A stretch of DNA of 13,169 nucleotides from the NCBI GenBank assembly GCA_964454745.1, contig CAYVUI010000122.1, forward strand, positions 1-13,169, read 5' to 3'. Below are positions 6,701 through 12,416 of this stretch, piece by piece. Position numbers and translations under genes: made by a program. Within the stretch, counting starts at the first letter, position 1, and each line of letters starts with the position of its first letter. This DNA comes from CAYVUI01 sp964454745 (GTDB lineage: Bacteria > Planctomycetota > Phycisphaerae > Sedimentisphaerales > Anaerohalosphaeraceae). The notes below the pieces were generated by a model. That model ran no database searches, was not told the DNA's origin, and saw nothing but the letters and a program-made list of their open reading frames with translations.

Positions 6701-7833
6701 CCGAGGCCAAGCGTGCCCAGTTCATCCTCAAGCAAAGTGAACAGAGAATGCGTGCGGCATCGGATGCCAGCCTGGACGGCTTTTATCTCTTGCGGGCCAT
6801 TCGAAATCGTTCTCGCCAAATTGTGGACTTTGAGTTTATGACGATCAACAGCCGTGGGGAAAAACTGCTCAATATGAACAAGTCCGAGTTGGAAAACCAG
6901 CGGCTTTGCGAAGTCTTTCCGATTTTCCGCAACGATGAATTCTTTCATAAGTATAAACAGGTTGTCGAGACCGGCGAACCTTATGAAGCGGAAGTAGAAA
7001 TCCCCGAAGAGGTTATCCAGGCTCGATGGCTGCATCAGCAGGTGGTCCGCGTAGATGATGGGATCGCCGTGACCAGCCGTGATATCACCCAGCGTAAAGA
7101 AGACAGCATCCAGTTGAAAAAAGCCCTGGGCGAGCTGGAAACCAAAAATGCGGAAATGGAACGGTTCGTTTATACCGTTTCTCATGACCTCAAAAGTCCG
7201 CTGGTTACGATCAAGGGTTTTCTCGGCTGGCTTGACCGGCATATCGGCAAGGGTGAGATGGACAAGGTTCAGTCCGATATTCAGCGGATCAGCAATGCGA
7301 TTGACAAAATGGACAGCTCCTTTGGTGAGCTTCTCGAACTCTCGCGTCTCGGGCGCGTGGTGAGTGTGCCCGAACAGATGAATCTGACCCAAATCGCACA
7401 CGAAGCCGTGGAATTACTCCAGGGACACATCAAGGAGAAAAATGTACAAGTAACCATCGATCCGAAATTGCCGGATATTTGCGGAGATCGAAATCGAATT
7501 CGCCAGGTCTTTGAAAACCTGATCGGCAATGCCGTGAAATTCATGGGCGATCAGAAAAAACCTGCCATTGAGATTGGAGCCAAACAGGACTTGGATCATG
7601 TCGTCTTCTATGTCAAAGATAATGGCATTGGGATCGAAAAAAAGTACAGGGACAAGATATTTACTCTCTTTGAGAAGCTGGATCAAAATTCCGACGGTAC
7701 CGGCGCCGGCCTGGCGATTGTCAGGCGAATTATCGAAGCCCACGGCGGAGAGGTGTGGATTGAATCAAAAGGAAAAAACAAGGGAAGTGTCTTCTATTGC
7801 AAAATTCCCCACGAATTGCCCTTTAGTGCCTGA
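3721..7833 (+). CDS. CheB-CheR-PAS-histidine kinase fusion protein
   Basis: This 1370-residue protein has no signal peptide or membrane segment and is likely cytoplasmic. ATG 3721 follows GAGG by five bases. Residues 31-215 are a CheB methylesterase domain with the catalytic triad: S38 in GASAGG, H65 in VQHLS, D157 in GTGSDG. No receiver precedes it. Residues about 230-495 are a CheR methyltransferase domain, with RRIERRM at 261-267, TRFFRDPEAF at 301-310, the SAM-binding GCATGEEVYS at 337-346 and ISCRNLLIYF at 437-446. A PAS-like region (about 540-652) leads into a long coiled coil (about 676-756) with repeated NEEL heptads. Three PAS domains follow (about 757-860, 872-998, 1006-1125). HisKA has H1155 in SHDLKSPL. 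The ATPase domain shows ENLIGNAVKF (1265-1274), DNGIGI (1300-1305), FTLF (1314-1317) and GTGAGLA (1326-1332). It is a complete kinase without its own receiver, and the next gene supplies one. Its methylation substrate is unknown; no receptor gene is in the window. Confidence 0.95.
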   Translation: MAEENLPVEETKVDPVPEKHVQDVSDRDPTHIVGIGASAGGLEAIETFFDKMPDDSGLAFVVVQHLSPDFKSLMDELLRRHTKMDIRRVEDGMLVEANVVYLIPPKKEMILSDGRLRLEDRDLSQGFNLPIDVFFRSLAQDAGDKAVGIVLSGTGSDGSRGILDIHEAGGLVMVQREDSAKFDGMPSSAIRTGISDYVVSPDEMPAALLKFINHPLSREVENTYMQHAQSAIEGTFAKIFDLLRNEFKIDFNEYKKTTISRRIERRMAFHHFKNLEDYVDHLRENQEELESLYKDLLIGVTRFFRDPEAFEYLQDQVIPEIVHNADPHEEIRVWIPGCATGEEVYSVAILFHECARNAGIHPNFKIFATDIHRDLLDFAAYGVFSADMMENVSTQRQEKYFIKDGENFQVIPELRKAVVFAEHNLIKDPPFTKIDLISCRNLLIYFMPPTQKKVISLFHFALKTKGFLFLGPSESIGELEMEFDTLSHRWKIFRKRRNIRLPLAMRFASSRLTAGGVVAQSQGPSMSYTPGYSTDIRLSRAYDKLLEKYIPPSVLIDERREIVHMFGDVNHYFRHPPGRMKLDILSMVQGDLRIALSTAINRARKNNESVIYSNIRYHRDEGQPPEMIRLTVSPIVEKSVESSYLLVCIETVQIPSEKEGEDSSGFDASEESMQRIGDLEQELQFTKENLQATVEELETSNEELQASNEELMASNEELQSTNEELHSVNEELYTVNGEYERKIKELTELTNDMDNLLRSTEIGTVFLDTDLRIRKFTPAIGQSFNLLEQDVGRPIDHISYNFVGNPDMMEDLKAVLKDQKVLEREVQNQQGRWFLKRILPYFNEFKEVAGLVMTFVDISQVKQAEKSLAQSEARFRSLVENNPAVMYEAVMEHSNGSCSYKPLYISPHVTKILGFEPDEFITGSKKWIDVIHPEDKEIFQAAIASLAPSSSHLKVEYRVIGEKGENIWVHDEADITGEVQNRACHIQGVMTNITEAKRAQFILKQSEQRMRAASDASLDGFYLLRAIRNRSRQIVDFEFMTINSRGEKLLNMNKSELENQRLCEVFPIFRNDEFFHKYKQVVETGEPYEAEVEIPEEVIQARWLHQQVVRVDDGIAVTSRDITQRKEDSIQLKKALGELETKNAEMERFVYTVSHDLKSPLVTIKGFLGWLDRHIGKGEMDKVQSDIQRISNAIDKMDSSFGELLELSRLGRVVSVPEQMNLTQIAHEAVELLQGHIKEKNVQVTIDPKLPDICGDRNRIRQVFENLIGNAVKFMGDQKKPAIEIGAKQDLDHVVFYVKDNGIGIEKKYRDKIFTLFEKLDQNSDGTGAGLAIVRRIIEAHGGEVWIESKGKNKGSVFYCKIPHELPFSA
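5809..5931 (+). repeat. Degenerate 21-base repeats encoding NEEL coiled-coil heptads
   Basis: Within the kinase gene, residues about 697-737 repeat a seven-residue unit (S/T/V)NEEL-x-x. There are six units: SNEELQA, SNEELMA, SNEELQS, TNEELHS, VNEELYT and a leading ETSNEEL. The DNA shows the matching 21-base period. This marks a rigid dimeric signalling helix between the CheR/PAS-like part and the first clear PAS domain. This segment is common in CheB-CheR-PAS fusions. Confidence 0.8.
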
Positions 7834-7901
7834 GAGATTATTCCGAATAAGAAGCAGGAATTTTTCGCTGGGCAAAACGCCTTTTCTTCGAGAGGAAGAG
7901 T

Positions 7902-8357
7902 ATGAGCAGCAAACCATCAGGCCTCGATATTTTATACGTGGAGGACAATCCGGATCACGCCGACCTCACCATGATGTGTCTCCAGGAGCAAAGCCGCGTC
8001 AATTCGATCTGCCATCTAAGTGACGGCCAGTCTGCACTCGATTATCTACTGCGGAAAGGGGAATATCAGGACCCCCAAAAAAGTCCACGGCCTTCGATGG
8101 TGCTCCTGGATCTGCGGCTGCCCAAAATCGATGGCCTGGAGGTACTCAAAATTATTCGTGATACCGAATCGGTTTCCTGCATTCCCGTCGTAATTCTTTC
8201 TACGTCACAGGCGCCCTGTGATATCCAAACGGCCTATCGAAATGCAGCGAACAGTTACCTGGTTAAACCTCTGGACTTTGACAAGTTCAACCAAATCCTC
8301 GATCAGGCGGTTCAATACTGGCTTGAAATCAACCAGCGCCCGGCACCGCAGGACTGA
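7902..8357 (+). CDS. Single-domain response regulator, Rcp1-like
   Basis: This 151-residue protein consists of a receiver domain only. ATG 7902 follows GAGGA (7892-7896). Key residues are the acidic pair E14-D15 in YVEDNPDHADL, phosphoacceptor D70 in VLLDLRLP, S100-T101 in the switch strand, and K122 in LVKPLD. The insert LLRKGEYQDPQKSPRPS before the phosphoacceptor strand is typical of the Rcp1 group, which partners phytochrome-like and other PAS histidine kinases. It starts 68 bases after the kinase gene on the same strand with no terminator between (only a 13-base palindrome at 7838-7850), so the two are probably one operon. It is the likely phosphate acceptor of the kinase. There is no output domain, so it should act by protein contact or as a relay. 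Confidence 0.93.
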   Translation: MSSKPSGLDILYVEDNPDHADLTMMCLQEQSRVNSICHLSDGQSALDYLLRKGEYQDPQKSPRPSMVLLDLRLPKIDGLEVLKIIRDTESVSCIPVVILSTSQAPCDIQTAYRNAANSYLVKPLDFDKFNQILDQAVQYWLEINQRPAPQD

Positions 8358-8399
8358 ATATTTCTCTGCAAAAGTATTCTCAATATTAAGAAATATTTT
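8357..8399 (+). terminator. Weak terminator-like hairpin after the response regulator
   Basis: AATATTTCT at 8357-8365 is a perfect 9-base inverted match to AGAAATATT at 8389-8397, followed by only two more T. The stem is AT-rich with a 23-base loop, so termination would be inefficient. A second inverted repeat follows: ATCGGT (8404-8409) with ACCGAT (8433-8438), and the palindrome GGTAATTACC at 8426-8435. Confidence 0.35.
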
Positions 8400-8580
8400 C
8401 GTTATCGGTCGCATTGAAAATTAGTGGTAATTACCGATTTCTCCAAAAAACTCTCTTTTTGATTCTGTTTTCAAAACATTATTTCCCCTGTATCCGTCCC
8501 TCCAATTCTTTCTTAACCTTTTTCATTTCATGGACGAGTTATTTTCTGGAAGTTAAAAAAGATTGATAAGGAGTCATGCC

Positions 8581-8967
8581 ATGAAAACAAGCAGATTACA
8601 TTGGAATCGAAGGAGAGAGGCAAGACACGACTGCGACTACAAGACCATAAGCTGGATTCGCAGCGGAGCACGGAGAATTCACCGCGGTTGGCTCAATGAC
8701 CAGTCCTGGTCCGGCCTGTCCTTTGTGGTTCCCGTCGAAGCCGGCCCCAGTGTTGGAGACGAGATTGAACTGTCAGCAAAAAGCCGCGGCGAAAAAACAC
8801 CCTGCAAGGTGGTGCGGATCACACCCGTCGAGGAGAACCGCAGCATTGTTGGCTGCAAAAAAGAAGTGCCCGGCCAGGCCCTCCGGGAAAGAAAGCCTAA
8901 ACGAAGGGCCGTTAAAAAGTTGCGCGCCTCGCTTTCACGAACCAACGGCGGACTGGTAACCGCCTGA
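8581..8967 (+). CDS. Small PilZ-domain protein (likely cyclic di-GMP receptor)
   Basis: This 128-residue protein starts at ATG 8581, seven bases after AAGGAG (8568-8573). A TTG at 8563 upstream is disfavoured because the ribosome binding site would lie inside the gene. The PilZ signature is present in two parts: R11-x-x-x-R15 in RREAR, and D40-x-S42-x-x-G45 in DQSWSG. The beta-rich stretch LSFVVP, DEIELS and CKVVRI that follows is as expected. PilZ domains bind cyclic di-GMP through the arginines and the DxSxxG loop. Residues 101-117 form a strongly basic tail (RERKPKRR and VKKLR) that could contact nucleic acid, membrane or an acidic partner. It lies 223 bases after the response regulator. 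Being close to a cyclic di-GMP enzyme suggests it reads that signal, but the partner is unknown. No clear promoter was found directly upstream. Confidence 0.75.
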   Translation: MKTSRLHWNRRREARHDCDYKTISWIRSGARRIHRGWLNDQSWSGLSFVVPVEAGPSVGDEIELSAKSRGEKTPCKVVRITPVEENRSIVGCKKEVPGQALRERKPKRRAVKKLRASLSRTNGGLVTA

Positions 8968-8999
8968 TTTCCCGGCGGCAAGAAGGCCCATGAAGGGAT

Positions 9000-9018
9000 T
9001 GTCCCGTGAACCGGGACA
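9000..9018 (+). repeat. Hairpin downstream of the PilZ gene
   Basis: TGTCCCG (9000-9006) pairs with CGGGACA (9012-9018) across a 5-base loop. There is no T run after it. It lies 33 bases after the PilZ stop codon and may protect or end that transcript, possibly with the next stem at 9045-9074. Confidence 0.4.
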
Positions 9019-9040
9019 GCAGCTCCTGTCGGATATACTC

Positions 9041-9074
9041 AAAATACCCAGCCGGTCAATCGATCGGCTGGGTA
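9041..9074 (-). terminator. Rho-independent terminator for the photolyase gene
   Basis: TACCCAGCCG (9045-9054) and CGGCTGGGTA (9065-9074) form a perfect 10-base stem with a 10-base loop. Read on the - strand it comes 13 bases after the photolyase stop codon and is followed by TTTT (9044-9041). The stem also forms on the + strand and could hinder rightward transcripts. Confidence 0.75.
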
Positions 9075-9087
9075 GGGAAAGCGGGTC

Positions 9088-10563
9088 TCATTTCGTGTCG
9101 AATGTTTTGAAAAAGGCTGCAGCGACTTCCCGGTGTTGTTTCAGTTTCTCTTTTGAAAGTTTGCCCAGCGTGATCGAAGAGTATTTCATCCTCGGATTCG
9201 CATCAAAACGCTTGCGATAATCATCCAGAAACGTCCAGTACAATCCGTCCCAGGTTTCACACCATTGACCCTTCGGAAAATCACTCATTTTGCGGACATA
9301 ATTCGAAGAACTGACATAAGGCTTGGTCGTGATCAAGCTGCCCGCGCTGTACTGGCTCATTGCATACACATTAGGGGCCATCACCCATTCGTATGCGTCA
9401 ATAAACAACTCCATAAACCAGCGGTAAACCTCGTCAGGATCGATCCGGCAAAGCAGCATAAAATTTCCAAGGATCATCAGCCTTTCAATGTGATGTGCAT
9501 ACGCCGTTTCCTGTACTGCCTCGATCACATGATCCACCGGCAAAATGCCCGTAGTGCCCTCATAAAAAGCCCGGGGCATTTTTCGTTTGCAGTCCAGAGT
9601 ATTTACGCCCGTCATTCGATCATGCAAAAACTCGTATGCCCCCCGCATAAATTCACGCCAGCCGAGAATCTGCCGGACAAACCCTTCCAGGCTGTTTAGC
9701 CGCACCTTCTTTTTCCGCCCGTACTCAATCGCCCGGTCCAATACCTCGTCCGGGCGAAGCAGCCCGATATTCAGCGAACTGCTCAGCAGCGAATGGAACA
9801 GCACCCTCTGCCGCCTCGAAATCGCATCCTCGTAATCCCCGAATAAATCCAGCCGATTCTCCAGGAAATCATCCAGAAGCGCAAGTCCGCCTGCCCGGTC
9901 AACCGGGTACATAAAATGATCCGTTTTACCCGGATGGTTCGCAAAATGTTTGGAAACATATTCCACGGCCTTGCGTATGCCCGGCTGGCTGAATTTGGCA
10001 AGGCCCGGAACCTCTACATCATCGGACAACGGCTTTCGATTCTCTTTGTCCAGGGACCATTTTCCGCCCATCGCTTTGCCCTTTTTATCCAGCAGGATCT
10101 CCCTTTTCTTTCGCTGGTCGATATAAAATGAGGTCATCGAATAATGATCACGCTCCGGAAAATAAGCCTCAAGCTCCGATCGTGTATTCAAAAATGCCGG
10201 ATTATCCAGCCATTTCAGGTCGCATTTCGCCTTTCTGCAGGCTTGTGTTACGTCATGGGTAAGCTGATGGTCTACCGGATTACACATTTGGATGCAATCC
10301 GGTTCATATTTATCGATAATATCGCGAAAAACGAAGTCCGGCTTTTCGAGCGGGCAGTCAATATAATGTGCATTCCATTTGCGTTTGTCGATTTGGTCAT
10401 AAAAAGTCTGCATACTCGCCCGGTGCAGCACAAGCTTTTGCTTGTGGAACTTCGTTTCCGTGAAAAAACGCGGATGTTCCAGCAAAAAGACCTCACTTGC
10501 CCCCTTTATCGCGGGGTGGTCCTCAAAAAGCTGGTTAGGCAAAATGATACAGGCTTTGTGCAT
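9088..10563 (-). CDS. Photolyase/cryptochrome of the PhrB (DPRP) family, cluster cysteines mostly lost
   Basis: This 491-residue protein starts at ATG 10563-10561, with AAGGGG five bases upstream. The family comprises FAD-dependent, light-driven DNA repair enzymes, typified by the bacterial (6-4) photolyase PhrB. Residues 1-130 are the N-terminal Rossmann-like antenna domain (ACIILPNQLF at 4-13). Residues about 215-491 are the helical FAD domain, with EGFVRQILGWREFMRG at 293-308, AYAHHIERLMILGNF at 354-368, DAYEWVMAPNVYAMSQ at 389-404 and KPYVSSSNYVRKMSD at 414-428. PhrB holds a 4Fe-4S cluster with one cysteine before the AHH helix and a CxxC...C set after the MS-(D/H) turn. Here the first is missing (TGILPVDH) and only C435 in GQWCETWDGLYW remains of the others, so a cluster is unlikely. 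The gene has its own promoter and terminator. Repair versus light-sensing role cannot be settled from sequence. Confidence 0.9.
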   Translation of the reverse strand: MHKACIILPNQLFEDHPAIKGASEVFLLEHPRFFTETKFHKQKLVLHRASMQTFYDQIDKRKWNAHYIDCPLEKPDFVFRDIIDKYEPDCIQMCNPVDHQLTHDVTQACRKAKCDLKWLDNPAFLNTRSELEAYFPERDHYSMTSFYIDQRKKREILLDKKGKAMGGKWSLDKENRKPLSDDVEVPGLAKFSQPGIRKAVEYVSKHFANHPGKTDHFMYPVDRAGGLALLDDFLENRLDLFGDYEDAISRRQRVLFHSLLSSSLNIGLLRPDEVLDRAIEYGRKKKVRLNSLEGFVRQILGWREFMRGAYEFLHDRMTGVNTLDCKRKMPRAFYEGTTGILPVDHVIEAVQETAYAHHIERLMILGNFMLLCRIDPDEVYRWFMELFIDAYEWVMAPNVYAMSQYSAGSLITTKPYVSSSNYVRKMSDFPKGQWCETWDGLYWTFLDDYRKRFDANPRMKYSSITLGKLSKEKLKQHREVAAAFFKTFDTK

Positions 10564-10608
10564 GTCAGCCCCTTTTACAAATTGCTAATATTTCACCGAC
10601 GTTTGTGA

Positions 10609-10637
10609 ATTATATCTCGATATTCTCTACTTGAAAA
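10609..10637 (-). promoter_or_regulatory. Promoter for the photolyase gene
   Basis: On the - strand, TTTTCA (10637-10632) and a perfect TATAAT (10614-10609) are 17 bases apart. The start would be near 10602, about 40 bases before the ATG. The -35 lies inside the left arm of the 10630-10651 inverted repeat. Confidence 0.6.
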
Positions 10638-10651
10638 GAGCAGATTTCAAG
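10630..10651. promoter_or_regulatory. Inverted repeat over the photolyase -35 element
   Basis: CTTGAAA (10630-10636) and TTTCAAG (10645-10651) form a perfect 7-8-7 inverted repeat. The left arm covers the proposed -35 of the leftward promoter, as expected for an operator. The binding protein is unknown. Confidence 0.4.
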
Positions 10652-10673
10652 TTTACAGTCAAACAACCCAACT

Positions 10674-10694
10674 ATTTACACGCAATGTGTAAAT
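10674..10694. promoter_or_regulatory. Operator-like palindrome between photolyase and gcvT
   Basis: ATTTACAC (10674-10681) and GTGTAAAT (10687-10694) form a perfect 8-5-8 inverted repeat ending six bases before the proposed gcvT -35. Additional TTTACA half-sites occur at 10652-10657 and 10574-10579. TTTACA/TGTAAA half-sites recall MerR-family light regulators of the LitR/CarH type that control photolyase genes in other bacteria. That comparison is inference from memory. Confidence 0.5.
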
Positions 10695-10699
10695 CCGTC

Positions 10700-10728
10700 T
10701 TGACTTTTCCACCGGAAGTTTTGACAAT
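10700..10728 (+). promoter_or_regulatory. Promoter for the gcvT-gcvH-gcvPA operon
   Basis: TTGACT (10700-10705) and GACAAT (10723-10728) are separated by 17 bases. The -10 matches only four of six. A start near 10735 leaves a leader of about 40 bases, too short for a glycine riboswitch. Confidence 0.45.
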
Positions 10729-10774
10729 GCACCAAGAGGTGCCCTGAAAATTCAGTATAAAGGAGAGCCGACTC

Positions 10775-11995
10775 ATGGATGAACCGGCCAAAACAGCGTT
10801 ATTTGACATTCACCAACAGGCACAGGCGAAGTTTATCGACTTTGCCGGCTGCAAAATGCCCTTACAGTATTCACAGGGCATTCTCGCCGAACATCTGGCT
10901 GTACGAAAAGCCGCCGGTCTTTTCGATGTGTCCCATATGGGCAGAATCCTGTTCCGGGGCACAGGAGCCCTCGGTTTTCTCCGGTTCGCCCTGACAAACG
11001 ACGCCGCAAAGCTTCAGATCGGCCAGAGCCAGTATACCTTCCTCTCAAATACAAAGGGGGTGGCAATCGACGACGCATTTCTCTACCGCTTCACGGATGA
11101 GGAATATCTGCTCGTGATAAATGCCGCGAACAGAGACAACGACCTGGCACATCTGCAAAAACTCGGCGCGGCATTCGAAAATGTAGAATTCGCCGATATT
11201 ACCGACACTTTTGGCATGCTCGCCCTCCAGGGCCCCCAAAGCAGGGACATTCTTGCCTCGCTGCTTTCAGACACGGACCTGTCAAATTGTCCCAAAGGCG
11301 GTTGCATAACCGCCCAGCTTCTCGGGCAAAAGACGCTGATCGCACGCACCGGGTACACCGGCGAACCGATCGGTTACGAATTGATCGTTCCGGTCGATCA
11401 CACAGCAAAGGTCTGGACTGCACTTGTCGACAAAGGGGCCGTGCCCTGCGGCCTGGGTGCCCGCGATACCTTGCGGATTGAAGCCGGCCTTCCTCTTTAC
11501 GGTCACGAACAGGGCAAAACCTCCGACGGGAAGGAAATCCCGATTTTCGCGGTTCCACAGGCCCAAAAGGGCGTATGCTTTGAGGATTCCAAAAGGGAAT
11601 TTCACGGCCAAAAAGCCCTGGCCAGCCAGTTTGAAGTCTTAAACGCCTTTAAAAACGGTGATTTCGCCATGAAAGAGGCCCTCCCCGAACATATTTTGCC
11701 CGTCGCCGTTGCATCGCCCCAGGCCGCCCGGCCCGGAGATATCCTCTTAATCGACGGTGAACAGGTCGGTACAATTACCAGCGGAACCGTCGCTCCATAC
11801 TGGACCTTTGAGGCAAATGCTCCCGCGGAAGAAAACAGGCATCGGCCCGTCGCTCTTGCACTTCTCGACAGCCAGATCGTGCCGGAAAGAAAACTCATCG
11901 CCCGGGTCCGCGGCAGGGAACTGCCGGCAAGGGCGGTTTTTATGCATGTTGAAAGACAGGGAAATTTTCTCAAAGCCCGAATTTACAGTGAATAA
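10775..11995 (+). CDS. gcvT: Aminomethyltransferase, glycine cleavage system T protein
   Basis: This 406-residue protein starts at ATG 10775, nine bases after AGGAG (10761-10765). It takes the aminomethyl group from lipoyl-GcvH, releases ammonia and passes the one-carbon unit to tetrahydrofolate. Family marks are FAGCKMPLQY at 23-32, GLFDVSHMGRI at 48-58, the catalytic-aspartate region AIDDAFLY at 97-104, ARTGYTGEPIGYE at 190-202 and CGLGARDTLRIEAGLPLYGHE at 225-245. The C-terminal barrel domain follows (about 305-395), with GTITSGTVAPYW at 332-343. It is somewhat longer than the usual 360-370 residues. It also departs from the common 'NP-x-EAGLGW' segment, having IPIFAVPQAQKG at 255-266 instead. 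It is the first gene of a tight operon, its stop codon overlapping the ribosome binding site of gcvH. The family assignment is secure; altered kinetics are only a possibility. Confidence 0.95.
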   Translation: MDEPAKTALFDIHQQAQAKFIDFAGCKMPLQYSQGILAEHLAVRKAAGLFDVSHMGRILFRGTGALGFLRFALTNDAAKLQIGQSQYTFLSNTKGVAIDDAFLYRFTDEEYLLVINAANRDNDLAHLQKLGAAFENVEFADITDTFGMLALQGPQSRDILASLLSDTDLSNCPKGGCITAQLLGQKTLIARTGYTGEPIGYELIVPVDHTAKVWTALVDKGAVPCGLGARDTLRIEAGLPLYGHEQGKTSDGKEIPIFAVPQAQKGVCFEDSKREFHGQKALASQFEVLNAFKNGDFAMKEALPEHILPVAVASPQAARPGDILLIDGEQVGTITSGTVAPYWTFEANAPAEENRHRPVALALLDSQIVPERKLIARVRGRELPARAVFMHVERQGNFLKARIYSE

Positions 11996-12006
11996 GGAGA
12001 CCCTTG

Positions 12007-12390
12007 ATGAACGTTCCACAGGATTTGAAATACACAGACACCCATGAATGGGTCCGTATCGAAAAGGAAGAAGTCACCGTCGGAATCACCGAGTACGCTG
12101 TCGAGCAGCTTGGCGACATCGTTTTCGTCGACCTGCCCGAGCCCGGCAGCGAGGCCACGCGCATCCAGCCCTTTGCCGCGGTGGAGTCCGTAAAGGCGGC
12201 AGCGGATATTTACGCACCTGTAACCGGCACGGTCACCGACGTGAACAGAGCCCTGGTTGAGAAACTCGATACCTTGAAAAATGATCCCTACGAAAGCGGC
12301 TGGCTGGTTAAGATCAAGATGAACGATAAAGCAGAGCTTGAAAACCTGAAAACCGCCGCTCAGTACCAGGAAATGATCGACACACTATAA
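12007..12390 (+). CDS. gcvH: Glycine cleavage system H protein (lipoyl carrier)
   Basis: This 127-residue protein is normal for the family. ATG 12007 is preferred over the TTG three bases before it because AAGGAG (11994-11999) is then seven bases away. The ribosome binding site overlaps the gcvT stop codon, implying translational coupling. LKYTDTHEWVRIE at 7-19 is the standard N-terminus, GITEYAVEQLGDIVFVDLPEPG at 26-47 the central strand pair, and the lipoylated lysine is K63 in AVESVKAAADIYAP. The protein shuttles the aminomethyl intermediate between the P protein and GcvT. It ends in an ordinary short tail with no fusion. Confidence 0.97.
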   Translation: MNVPQDLKYTDTHEWVRIEKEEVTVGITEYAVEQLGDIVFVDLPEPGSEATRIQPFAAVESVKAAADIYAPVTGTVTDVNRALVEKLDTLKNDPYESGWLVKIKMNDKAELENLKTAAQYQEMIDTL

Positions 12391-12404
12391 CGATATCTAT
12401 ATCG
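12391..12404. repeat. Short palindrome between gcvH and gcvPA
   Basis: CGATAT (12391-12396) and ATATCG (12399-12404) form a perfect 6-2-6 inverted repeat directly after the gcvH stop codon and three bases before the gcvPA ribosome binding site. It is too weak to terminate transcription. It may tune translation of gcvPA relative to gcvH. Confidence 0.4.
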
Positions 12405-12416
12405 GTAGGGGGTTCA

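Noticed and set aside
5086..7401. A 771-codon open frame on the - strand opposite the kinase gene
   Set aside because: It lies wholly antisense to a protein with clear domains, shows no recognisable domain itself, and has no ribosome binding site. It is a by-product of the codon use of the real gene.
8426..8435. GGTAATTACC palindrome as an operator for the PilZ gene
   Set aside because: It is only 10 bases, has no promoter nearby that I can support, and lies 145 bases from the start codon; recorded only as part of the post-regulator inverted repeats.
10144..10608. A 154-codon open frame on the + strand opposite the 5' part of the photolyase gene
   Set aside because: It is antisense to a secure gene, without motifs or a ribosome binding site.
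10735..10774. Glycine riboswitch in front of gcvT
   Set aside because: Only about 40 bases separate the proposed transcription start from the ATG and no tandem aptamer-like structure is visible in the 211-base intergenic region.
12004..12006. TTG as start of gcvH
   Set aside because: ATG three bases later is better placed relative to AAGGAG and gives the normal MNVPQDLKYT N-terminus.
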